Source: Methanomassiliicoccaceae archaeon
GTDB lineage: Archaea; Thermoplasmatota; Thermoplasmata; Methanomassiliicoccales; Methanomethylophilaceae
Length of the DNA stretch: 40,032 nt
Direction of reading: 5' to 3'
NCBI GenBank assembly: GCA_003555025.1
Contig: PWHV01000006.1
Span: 1 to 40,032 of the forward strand
Shown here: one piece after another, positions 25,707 through 33,302 of the stretch
How the letters are laid out: every line of letters begins with the position of its first letter
How positions within the stretch are numbered: position 1 is the stretch's first letter
Notes under the pieces: generated by a model
Databases searched by the model: none
What the model was told of the DNA's origin: nothing
Seen by the model: only the letters and a program-made list of their open reading frames with translations
Made by a program: the position numbers and the translations under genes

Positions 25707-28703
25707 TCATCCTTGACGGCGCATCAGCCACAGCCCGCCACCCACCATCGCAAGCGCCACCGCCATGAATCCCGTGTAGATGAGCCCGCGGACGAGCTCG
25801 TCCTCTTCTATCGGATCCATCTCCGGGTCCTCGCCGGGAACGGCCTTGAGATCGAGCTTCTTGAAGTACATCCCCGGCTTGTCCGCGGTCAGCGTGTACT
25901 CCCCCGCCTCGATGGTGAACTCGTAGCGGCCGCTGTCGTTGGTGCTGGTCCTCTTCTCGCCGTCGACGAGGACATTGGCCCCGGCCACCGGCTCGCCGTC
26001 GGAGTCGATCACCGTGCCGGTCACCTTGACCATGTCGCTGACCGTCAGCGTGTAGTTCTGCGACCCTGCCACGCCGTGGACCGACTCCGCGGTCAGGTGC
26101 ACATAGTAATCGCCCAAGTCCTCCATGCCCGGAGAGGCGGTCACAAGACCGTCCTCGTTCACCTCCACCGGGAACGGCGCATCGCTGGTCAGCGACCACC
26201 CTTGCGCCGCGACTTCGACGTTGGCCTCCGCCTGGTACCGATAGATGGCGTCTGCGGCCGCGGTCCCCGCCGCTTCGCTGACGATGGCGGTCGATGGGAG
26301 GACGGTGAGGTTGATATTCTGCGATTCGTTGAGGTTGCCCTCGTCGGAAGTGGCGGTGATGTTCACCTGATAGCTCCCCGCATCCCCGAGGGAGGGGACG
26401 CCGCTGATGTTCAGGCTGCCGTTCACCACTGCGAACGAGAGGAAGCCCGCGTCAGGAGACGTTTCCCATGACCAGGAGACCGACTCGTTGGCCTCCGCCA
26501 CATAGCCATAGGGGGCGGTCTCCTGCCCCTCCTCGACCGGCGCGCTGACAAAGCTCGGCGCCCAAGCACTGGTCACAGTGAGGTTGAACTGCTTGCGGTC
26601 CTCGTTGCCGAAGCGGTCGGAGGCGGTGATGTTCATTCGGTATAGGTCGGCGCCGTTGGACGGGGGCGTTCCGTTGACGACCCCCTTGCTCTCATTGATG
26701 CTGAGGAACTCAGGGTTGTCCTCGATCCCCCATTCAACCTCCGCATCCACCTTCGCCGAGTAACGGAAATGCCCGAGCTCCCTGACGGTCTGGTCGGGTA
26801 TCGCGGAGATGCTGGGCCAGAGGCTGTGCCGCAGCAAGGGGGTGCTGTTCCCCTCATCGATGAACCATGTCGCATCGAAGTCCCAGCCAGTGAAGGACTG
26901 ATTCTTGCGCATGTCGCTGTTGTTAAGGCCCTTCATCCCTGCCTCGTTGCCCGCCCCCGCGCCCTCCTGCACGGTGGTCTCGTTGTTCCAGTAAGCGGAG
27001 CCTGCCGTCCCTTGGTTGTCGCCTATCAAAGCCCCTGTCAGCACGGTCCCGGTCACGCTCACGTTAGCGTAGGAGTTGTTGATGCTTCCCCAGTTGACGC
27101 CCAGCAGTCCGCCCGTCGCCCGGTAGCCGCTGACATCGCCGCCGGCATGGGCGTTCAAAACCATCGAATCGGCGGCGGCGCGGCCGAGCAGGGCGCCGAC
27201 ATTGCTGTGGCCGCTGATCTCCCCGGTCACCGAGGCGTTGCTGACGGAGGAGCCCCCGTGAGCGAAGCCCACCAGGCCGCCCACGTCCTTGTAGCCCTTG
27301 ATATTGGCCTCCCTGAGGTCAAGGGCCTCCACCGCGCCCCTTAGCTGTCCGAAGAGCGCCACCGAGCCCGAGAGGGGCTGTTCAACATCGAGGCCGGTAA
27401 TCACGCAGCCGCCGCCGTCGAATTGGGCTGCCATATAGGGTATGTAGAGTCCGCGTTCCAATTCTATGTTGTGCCCCAGGCGGAACTCGAGGCCGGGGTC
27501 ATGGGCGAAGCCCAGCAGGTCCCGCATGCCTTGTACGTCCTCGATCAGCTGCGCCCCCTCTTCCTCTTTGTAGTGATCGACGACGTTCAGCGTCATGTTG
27601 TTCGCTTGCCACTCCCGGTACTGGTGTTCGAATAGGCCGCCGAGAGTCACCTTGTTGGCGCCGTTGATGCTCACCGCGGAGATGTTGTAATGGGAATTGA
27701 CCACCTCGCCGGCGTTGAATCCTGTCAGACCGCCCAGGTGGCCCATGGTGCCATACACGCCCCCCGAGGAGCTGCTGTTGCGGACGCTTCCCTCGTTGTG
27801 GCCTGCCAGCCCTCCGACGGAGAACGAGCCTTCCGTTTTGGCGGATGACTGCGAGTGCTCTACCACACCGTGGTTCTCCCCCACCAGGCCTCCCGCCTTG
27901 CGGATGCCTTCCGTCTCGCCGCTGGCCTTAGAGCCGTTGATGCTGCCGTGGTTGACACCGGCCAGACCTCCGGAGGACTCCGTCCCGTCCACCGGACCGG
28001 TCGATGAGCAGTTGAGCAGGTCGCCATGGTTCCCTCCTGCCAGGCCTCCGGCGCCGATGCCCGTTCCCGTGACCGATGCGGAGGAGGAGCTGTTGATGAC
28101 CGACCCGTGGTTGTCACCCACCACTCCGCCCACCAGGCCGTCGCCGCTGACCCGGCCGGAAGCGTGACCGCGCTCGATGACGGAGGAGGCTCCTGCCGAT
28201 CCGATGAGGGCCCCGCCGCGGTCACCCAGGGCGGACACCTCCCCGCTGGCGCTGCAGTTGTGGACCGTGCCGTTGCTTCTCCCCGCCAACGCCCCCACCG
28301 AATCTATGCCCGTCACCTCCGCCAAAAGCAGGCTGAGGTTCGCCACCCGTCCCGACGGCCCTATGGCGCTGAAGAGGCCGATGTCATCACCGTACGAATG
28401 GATATGAAGGCCGATTACACGGTGCCCGTCGCCTTCCAGTGTGCCGTTGAACTCCGAACCGTGACCGATGGGAGTCCAGTGGCCATGACCGGAGAGGTCG
28501 ATGTCGTTCACGAGGAGGTAATGGGCGCTGAGGTTGTCACGCAGACCGTGAAGCTGCGATGCCGACCCGATGAGATAGGGGTCCTCGGGCGTCCCCTCGC
28601 CCTCCGCGTCGCCCGAAGCCTGCGCATCCGTTGCGTTGAGCGGTACGAGCGGCAATGCCAGCATCAGTGATGCCGCGACGAACGACGGTATTTTCAATGA
28701 CAT
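25707..28703 (-). CDS. GLUG-repeat cell-surface protein with C-terminal anchor
   Basis: A 998-residue secreted protein. A signal peptide covers about 1-30 (hydrophobic ASLMLALPLVPL, then ATDAQASG). About eight GLUG-type repeats, each built on GGLxGxNxGxxxNS, fill about 130-340 and four more about 470-590; they alternate with SG.V.G strands and form a beta-helix-like stack. Four Ig/cadherin-like domains follow, then a carboxypeptidase-regulatory-like domain (VKVTGTVIDSDGEPVAGANV), and finally a transmembrane helix ending LWLMRRQG. Asn-x-Ser/Thr glycosylation sites are frequent. This is the layout of archaeal adhesins. The partner is unknown. It converges with the MTA phosphorylase gene. Confidence 0.85.
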   Translation of the reverse strand: MSLKIPSFVAASLMLALPLVPLNATDAQASGDAEGEGTPEDPYLIGSASQLHGLRDNLSAHYLLVNDIDLSGHGHWTPIGHGSEFNGTLEGDGHRVIGLHIHSYGDDIGLFSAIGPSGRVANLSLLLAEVTGIDSVGALAGRSNGTVHNCSASGEVSALGDRGGALIGSAGASSVIERGHASGRVSGDGLVGGVVGDNHGSVINSSSSASVTGTGIGAGGLAGGNHGDLLNCSSTGPVDGTESSGGLAGVNHGSINGSKASGETEGIRKAGGLVGENHGVVEHSQSSAKTEGSFSVGGLAGHNEGSVRNSSSSGGVYGTMGHLGGLTGFNAGEVVNSHYNISAVSINGANKVTLGGLFEHQYREWQANNMTLNVVDHYKEEEGAQLIEDVQGMRDLLGFAHDPGLEFRLGHNIELERGLYIPYMAAQFDGGGCVITGLDVEQPLSGSVALFGQLRGAVEALDLREANIKGYKDVGGLVGFAHGGSSVSNASVTGEISGHSNVGALLGRAAADSMVLNAHAGGDVSGYRATGGLLGVNWGSINNSYANVSVTGTVLTGALIGDNQGTAGSAYWNNETTVQEGAGAGNEAGMKGLNNSDMRKNQSFTGWDFDATWFIDEGNSTPLLRHSLWPSISAIPDQTVRELGHFRYSAKVDAEVEWGIEDNPEFLSINESKGVVNGTPPSNGADLYRMNITASDRFGNEDRKQFNLTVTSAWAPSFVSAPVEEGQETAPYGYVAEANESVSWSWETSPDAGFLSFAVVNGSLNISGVPSLGDAGSYQVNITATSDEGNLNESQNINLTVLPSTAIVSEAAGTAAADAIYRYQAEANVEVAAQGWSLTSDAPFPVEVNEDGLVTASPGMEDLGDYYVHLTAESVHGVAGSQNYTLTVSDMVKVTGTVIDSDGEPVAGANVLVDGEKRTSTNDSGRYEFTIEAGEYTLTADKPGMYFKKLDLKAVPGEDPEMDPIEEDELVRGLIYTGFMAVALAMVGGGLWLMRRQG

Positions 28704-28765
28704 TTCAACCAGTTTTCGGACGTATCCAACTCAGGCTCGCCGACCAGTGAAAAATCGGGGTCTGC

Positions 28766-28774
28766 CTATAAACA
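28766..28774 (-). promoter_or_regulatory. TATA-like box for the surface protein
   Basis: TGTTTATAG on the minus strand lies 67 nt before ATG 28703 and predicts a leader of about 40 nt. No clear ribosome site precedes the ATG. Confidence 0.35.
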
Positions 28775-28820
28775 ATTATTCAAGCGATCGCCACAGTAAA
28801 GGCCTAGCAATGCGTATCGA

Positions 28821-28918
28821 TCGCCAGGCTAAGGGCTTGGCGACGGCGGGGCGGGATCGTATCAATCCCCATAGGATGATGGCCTTCGCCATCGGGCGAC
28901 GCGGGCCTGCAGCGGCCC
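28821..28918. other. Series of four short hairpins downstream of gcvH
   Basis: Four inverted repeats follow one another: 28821-28843 (9-bp stem with one G-T pair), 28853-28869 (5 bp, 7-nt loop), 28878-28893 (6 bp, CTTC loop) and 28903-28918 (5 bp). They fill most of the gap between gcvH and the surface-protein promoter. They could terminate or stabilise the gcvH transcript, or be chance structures in GC-rich sequence. No T tract follows on the minus strand. Confidence 0.3.
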
Positions 28919-29305
28919 TCACTCCTCCAGCAGCTTGGCGTAGGAAACGTCGTCCATCAACGCCTGCAGCTCCGTTGGGTCGGAGAGCCGCATGTCGACC
29001 AACCAGCCATCACTGTAAGGGGATCGGTTCATGAGCTCCGGCTGCTCCTCCAGGTAGGGGTTGGCCTCTATGACCTCGCCGCTGAATGGGGAGTGCACCG
29101 GCTCGACCGTCTTGACGCTCTCCAACGCGCCGATCTCGTCGCCCTTGACCACCTCGCTGCCGGCGTCGGGGACCTCCACGAAGACTATGTCGCCCAGCTC
29201 GTGCTGGGCATGGTCTGTGATGCCCAGACGGACCTTGCCGCCGCCCATGTCCTGGACCCATTCGTGGGACTCGGTGTATAGCAGTCCTTCCCTGACCTCG
29301 TCCAT
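28919..29305 (-). CDS. Glycine cleavage system H protein
   Basis: Lipoyl carrier protein of 128 residues, the usual GcvH length. It shows YTESHEWV near the N-terminus, ITDHAQHELGDIVFVEVP, and the lipoylated lysine K65 in ALESVKTVEPVHSPFSGEV. ATG 29305 is preceded by GAGGT with 7-nt spacing; a long open frame upstream belongs to no family. No gcvT, gcvP or lipoate gene is nearby, so it either serves genes elsewhere or has a role outside glycine cleavage, as proposed for lone GcvH-like proteins. Confidence 0.92.
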   Translation of the reverse strand: MDEVREGLLYTESHEWVQDMGGGKVRLGITDHAQHELGDIVFVEVPDAGSEVVKGDEIGALESVKTVEPVHSPFSGEVIEANPYLEEQPELMNRSPYSDGWLVDMRLSDPTELQALMDDVSYAKLLEE

Positions 29306-29340
29306 GATCGAACCTCTAGACAGGATAAAACTAAGAAATA

Positions 29341-29349
29341 GATAAAAGC
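29341..29349 (-). promoter_or_regulatory. TATA-like box for gcvH
   Basis: GCTTTTATC on the minus strand predicts transcription start near 29318, which leaves a short leader holding the GAGGT site of gcvH. Confidence 0.4.
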
Positions 29350-29396
29350 GTCTGTATGCATCGCGACGCGGTGGCCGCGGGCCCAGGCCTGCGGAG

Positions 29397-29404
29397 TATA
29401 AATA
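29397..29404 (+). promoter_or_regulatory. TATA box for the YkgJ-type gene
   Basis: TATAAATA is the clearest TATA box in the window. Transcription should begin near 29425-29428, exactly where a 22-bp palindrome begins. Confidence 0.55.
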
Positions 29405-29425
29405 GTAATAAGCTTTAAACCGCCA

Positions 29426-29447
29426 GGGGTCTGCCGCGGCAGACCCC
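29426..29447. promoter_or_regulatory. 22-bp perfect GC palindrome at the transcription start of the YkgJ-type gene
   Basis: Arms GGGGTCTGCCG and its complement meet without a spacer, 14 bp before ATG 29462. As DNA it can bind a dimeric repressor over the start site; as RNA it would form a strong hairpin at the 5' end. A partial extra arm (GGACCCC, 29451-29457) follows. Confidence 0.55.
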
Positions 29448-29461
29448 GCAGGACCCCGGAA

Positions 29462-30031
29462 ATGGCTGTAAGATACCGAGACAGATACCTCATCGACAAC
29501 GATGGCCCCCTCCCTCCCGAGCTGCTGAATGACCTCGACCTCGCCTACGAGGTGGCCGCGCGCGTCAACCGGATGGTGCCATGCGAGGGCTGCGGGACCT
29601 GCTGCCATCAGAGCCGCATCTTGGTCCTCGAAGAAGAGATGGAGGCCATCTCCGCCGAGCTGAGCATGCCCGTGCAACGATTCATGGAGGAACACCTCCG
29701 TCGCAAAGGCGATGACTGGTTCTTCAGCGTCACCGGCCCTTGCGCCTTCCTCGGCGAGGACCGCCGCTGCCGCATACACGACGTCAAGCCGCGGATCTGC
29801 CGCGACGCCCCTTTCCTGAACACCCAATTCATCGGCGCGGTGCTCTACCTCCTGCGGAACCAGCGCCAAGGACTCGTTCTCCCCCTGCTCGGCACCTTCC
29901 TCATGGACGACAGCCCCTGCTCCCTCAAGGCGGCGGCGATGGTGAGCGAGGAGATCGCCCTGCTCCTCCAACGGGACGAGGACGACCAAGGAGGGCCAGG
30001 AAAGGTCTGCCGCTCCCCGGGAGCGGCATGA
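29462..30031 (+). CDS. YkgJ-family cysteine cluster protein
   Basis: A 189-residue member of the YkgJ/UPF0153 family, thought to bind zinc or an iron-sulfur cluster. The cysteine pattern is seen in PCEGCGTCCHQS (about 40-51) and GPCAFLGEDRRCRIHDVKP followed by CRDAPF. The family's biochemical role is not settled. It stands alone with its own TATA box and palindrome; the next gene, hypF, has a separate promoter. Confidence 0.85.
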   Translation: MAVRYRDRYLIDNDGPLPPELLNDLDLAYEVAARVNRMVPCEGCGTCCHQSRILVLEEEMEAISAELSMPVQRFMEEHLRRKGDDWFFSVTGPCAFLGEDRRCRIHDVKPRICRDAPFLNTQFIGAVLYLLRNQRQGLVLPLLGTFLMDDSPCSLKAAAMVSEEIALLLQRDEDDQGGPGKVCRSPGAA

Positions 30032-30061
30032 CGCTGGACATGATGATTAGGTCGCAAAATA

Positions 30062-30070
30062 ATATATAAT
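30062..30070 (+). promoter_or_regulatory. TATA box for hypF
   Basis: ATATATAAT is centred about 26 nt before ATG 30092 with no ribosome site, as expected for a leaderless transcript. Confidence 0.5.
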
Positions 30071-30091
30071 CATCCCACGCTGGAACCGGGG

Positions 30092-32266
30092 ATGAGGCTG
30101 GTCATCCACGGGGTCGTCCAAGGGGTGGGTTTCCGACCCACCGTGCACCGCATCGCCACAGACATGGGCCTGGACGGCCGGGTGCGCAACGACGGCGGCA
30201 GGGTGGTCGTGGAGGTCGACGGCGGCCACCGGGAACTCTTGCAGCGGATCATGGAGGAGCTGCCGCCGCTGGCCTCGGTGGAGTCGGTGGAGCTGATCGA
30301 CAAGGACTACCGCGGCCCGAAGGGGTTCAGCATCATGCCGTCCTCCGCCGGAGCGAAGGGGGCCGGCATACCGGTGGACACCGCGGTCTGCCCCTCATGC
30401 CTGGAGGAGATGTCCGACCCCGACGACCGCCGCTACGGCTATCCGTTCACCAACTGCACCGATTGCGGGGCGCGCTTCACCCTCATATCCGACCTTCCCT
30501 ACGACCGCGCCGCCACCGCCCTCGACCCATTCCCTCCTTGCGAGGACTGTCGCGGCGAGTACGCATCGCCGGGGGACCGCCGTTTCCACCACCAGACGGT
30601 CTGCTGCCCCCGTTGCGGTCCGCGATACCGCCTGGTCCACGGAGGGGAGGAGCAGCGCGACCGCCCGGTGCAGAGCTTCGCTGCCCTGCTGCGCTCCGGA
30701 TGCATCGGGGTGGCGAAGAGCTGGGGAGGCATGCATATATGCTCCACCCTGGACTCGCTGCCCCGCCTGCGGGAATGGTACCGGCGCGAGGAAAAGCCGT
30801 TCGCGGTCATGGTCAAGGACCTGGACGCGGCGAGGCGATTCGCCGACCCGTCGGAGGCGGAGCTCGAGGCCCTGGGCTCGGCGCAGAGGCCCATCGTGCT
30901 GGTGCCGAAGAGAGAGGGCGGTGGCCTGGACCAGGCCTCTCCGGGCCTGGACAACGTGGGCCTGTTCCTGCCCTACGCAGGCATGCAGCACCTCCTGTTC
31001 AAGGAGCTGGGCGAGGACGCGCTGGTGATGACCTCCGCCAACGTCCCCGGCGAGCCGATGATGCTCGACGACGGCAACGTGATGTCACTGGGCGCGGACG
31101 CCTACCTGCTGCACGACCAGCGCATACTCAACCGCGCCGACGACTCCGTCCTGAGGGTATACGACGGTGAAGCGATGTTCATCCGGCGCTCCCGCGGCCA
31201 CACCCCGGCGTGGATGCCCGCCCCCGGCGAGGGTTCGGTGCTCGCGCTGGGGGCGCAGGAGAACATCGCCGGCGCCGTCGCCCACGGCGGGAGGTTGTAC
31301 AGCACCCAGCACATCGGGGATGCCGACCACATCGGCGTGCTCGACTACCTTGACGATTCCCTCGCCCATCTGCGGCGATTGTTGGACATGGAGAATGTGG
31401 ACGCCGTCGCCATGGACATGCATCCCGGCTACAGCAACCGCCGCCTGGGCAGGAGGCTGGGCGAGGAGAACGGCGTCGAGCCCCTGGAGGTGCAGCACCA
31501 TTGGGCCCACGCCGCCTCGCTGCTGGTGGACAACCAGGTGGACGCGGCGGCGGTCCTGGCCCTGGACGGCAGCGGCTACGGCGATGATGGCAAGGCCTGG
31601 GGAGGGGAGGTCCTGCTCAGCTCCCTGGACGGCTACCGCCGGGTGGGGCATCTGCGGCCCTTCCCCCTTCTCGGAGGGGAGAAGGCGGTGCACGACATCC
31701 GCCGCCTATGCTACGCGATCGACAGGATGTCCGGGAGGGAGAACAATATGTTCGATGACAAGGACTCCCGCGTCCTGGACATCATGATGGGCAACAGCGT
31801 GGAGACCAGCTCGCTGGGCAGGGTGATGGACGCCCTCTCCTGCTACCTCGGCGTCTGCGGGCGCCGCAGCTACGACGGCGAGCCGGCGATGAAGCTGGAG
31901 AGTCTCTTGGACCGGGGGATGAGGGCCCAAGGCTTCGGCGTCACCGTCAGCGGCGGCGAGGTGGACAGCGTCTCCCTGCTGGCGGCGGTGATGGACAGCG
32001 CGCTGCGGCCCGAGGACAAAGCTTATACCGTCGTATCCTGCCTAGTGGACTCCATGGTGGACATGGCGGTCGACGCCGCCCAGCGGGAGGGCCTGGAGCA
32101 TATAGGCCTCAGCGGCGGGGTGTCCTACAACTCCGCGGTCTGCGACATCGCCCGCCGCCGCATCGAGGGACGGGGCATGAAGCTCCTGCGCCACCGCCGG
32201 GTCCCCAACGGCGACGGCGGCGTTGCCGTGGGGCAGGCGGCGATCGCCCTGCGGAGGTCGGGATGA
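30092..32266 (+). CDS. Hydrogenase maturation carbamoyltransferase HypF
   Basis: Builds the cyanide ligands of [NiFe]-hydrogenases from carbamoyl phosphate with HypE. All domains are present in 724 residues: acylphosphatase domain at 1-80 (GVVQGVGFRPTVHRIA), two zinc fingers (CPSCLEEM with CTDCG, and CEDC with CPRCG), a YrdC-like domain (about 190-370, KSWGGMHICSTLD and EKPFAVMVKD), and a Kae1-like domain (VQHHWAHAASLL, ALDGSGYGDDGKAWGGE, SGGVSYNSAV). It implies [NiFe]-hydrogenases elsewhere in the genome. The next gene overlaps its stop by 4 nt. Confidence 0.96.
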   Translation: MRLVIHGVVQGVGFRPTVHRIATDMGLDGRVRNDGGRVVVEVDGGHRELLQRIMEELPPLASVESVELIDKDYRGPKGFSIMPSSAGAKGAGIPVDTAVCPSCLEEMSDPDDRRYGYPFTNCTDCGARFTLISDLPYDRAATALDPFPPCEDCRGEYASPGDRRFHHQTVCCPRCGPRYRLVHGGEEQRDRPVQSFAALLRSGCIGVAKSWGGMHICSTLDSLPRLREWYRREEKPFAVMVKDLDAARRFADPSEAELEALGSAQRPIVLVPKREGGGLDQASPGLDNVGLFLPYAGMQHLLFKELGEDALVMTSANVPGEPMMLDDGNVMSLGADAYLLHDQRILNRADDSVLRVYDGEAMFIRRSRGHTPAWMPAPGEGSVLALGAQENIAGAVAHGGRLYSTQHIGDADHIGVLDYLDDSLAHLRRLLDMENVDAVAMDMHPGYSNRRLGRRLGEENGVEPLEVQHHWAHAASLLVDNQVDAAAVLALDGSGYGDDGKAWGGEVLLSSLDGYRRVGHLRPFPLLGGEKAVHDIRRLCYAIDRMSGRENNMFDDKDSRVLDIMMGNSVETSSLGRVMDALSCYLGVCGRRSYDGEPAMKLESLLDRGMRAQGFGVTVSGGEVDSVSLLAAVMDSALRPEDKAYTVVSCLVDSMVDMAVDAAQREGLEHIGLSGGVSYNSAVCDIARRRIEGRGMKLLRHRRVPNGDGGVAVGQAAIALRRSG

Positions 32267-33264
32267 GTACCCTCTTCGTTCTTCTCGACGGCGCCGAGGA
32301 CCACCGCATACCAGAGTTCGGCGGCCGCAAGCCCATGGAGGTGGCGGACACTCCGTTCATGGACTCGCTGGTGAAGGACCGGGGCAGCACCCAGGGCAGC
32401 ACCTACACCCATCTGTTCATCAACAAGCTCTTCACCGGGCATCCTCCCCTCACCCCTCGAGGGGCCATCGAGGCCTTGGGTCTGCGGCTGCGCACCTCCC
32501 CCAGCAGGGTCGCCTACCGCTTGAGCCCGGCCTACATCAGCAACGGCAACATCGAATGGGCCTACCATGTGGACGAGGACCAGGAGAAGGAGATAATCCG
32601 CGGGCTGGAGCAGAGGCTCCCCCTGCTGAGGGACAGGGACCCGGACGTGCTGTTCTTCCTCAAAGGGAGGGCGGTGATGACCATGGAGAGCGATGATGTC
32701 CTGGAGATGCCCTGTCCGCCGATGCCGGCGCCGTTGGTGAGGCGCCCGGAGTTCATGTGGCCCATCATCGCCGAGATCGCCGACGAGCTCAAAGGCCTCA
32801 CGGTGATGCCGTGGGGAGGCGGTCGCGTCACCGAGGAGGCCGCTCCCCACCCTGCGCTGGGCCCTCTCACCACGGTGTCCAACAGCCCCACCGCCCTGGG
32901 GATATCGCACGCCATCGGCCAGGAGGCGGTGAGGGTGGACCGTCTCGCCGACCGCTTCCCCCTCGCCCGCCGACTCCTGGACAAGGGCAACGTCTTCCTG
33001 CACGCTGACGAGATCGACGAGGTCAGCCACCAGCGCGACCCCGCTCTCAAGGTGCGGACCATCGAGGAGGTCGACACCCTGCTCGAGGAGCATGTCAGCG
33101 ACTTCCCCCGCATCGTCCTTTTGGTGGACCACGGCACCTCCTCCCTGACAGGGGAGCACATCCAGATGGAGGTGCCGGTGATGAGCAGCTACCGCTGCTC
33201 CCTGCAGGGCCGCTGCCGCCCCCTCGATGGCCTCATGCCCCTTCTGCTCTCCGGCAGTGAATGA
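32263..33264 (+). CDS. ApgM-like alkaline phosphatase-superfamily protein
   Basis: A 333-residue relative of archaeal 2,3-bisphosphoglycerate-independent phosphoglycerate mutase (ApgM), shorter than the usual 400 or so. The N-terminus FVLLDGAEDHRIPEFGG and EVADTPFMDSL match ApgM. Metal-site residues are kept: D9, D252 and H256 in DEVSH, D289-H290 in LVDHGTS, and H299. The phospho-serine region GSDTAHL of ApgM reads GSTYTHL (S46), so Ser and His stay but the residues between differ. The middle domain is reduced. It is translationally coupled to hypF and followed by a CobT-family gene. A phosphatase or phosphotransferase is likely; the substrate is unknown. Confidence 0.7.
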   Translation: MSTLFVLLDGAEDHRIPEFGGRKPMEVADTPFMDSLVKDRGSTQGSTYTHLFINKLFTGHPPLTPRGAIEALGLRLRTSPSRVAYRLSPAYISNGNIEWAYHVDEDQEKEIIRGLEQRLPLLRDRDPDVLFFLKGRAVMTMESDDVLEMPCPPMPAPLVRRPEFMWPIIAEIADELKGLTVMPWGGGRVTEEAAPHPALGPLTTVSNSPTALGISHAIGQEAVRVDRLADRFPLARRLLDKGNVFLHADEIDEVSHQRDPALKVRTIEEVDTLLEEHVSDFPRIVLLVDHGTSSLTGEHIQMEVPVMSSYRCSLQGRCRPLDGLMPLLLSGSE

Positions 33265-33270
33265 TGAAGG

Positions 33271-33279
33271 ATTAATATC
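33271..33279 (+). promoter_or_regulatory. TATA-like box for the CobT-family gene
   Basis: ATTAATATC is centred 28 nt before ATG 33303 and no ribosome site precedes the ATG, consistent with leaderless transcription separate from hypF. Confidence 0.45.
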
Positions 33280-33302
33280 ATGCGAGGGCATCACCTGGAC
33301 GG

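Noticed and set aside
26930-28330. Repeats in the surface-protein gene as a possible CRISPR array
   Set aside because: The repeats are imperfect, in frame, and encode GLUG protein motifs rather than identical direct repeats with unique spacers.
28919-29989. 356-residue version of GcvH
   Set aside because: The upstream extension runs antisense through the YkgJ-type gene and across a promoter; the 128-residue form has a ribosome site and the normal length.
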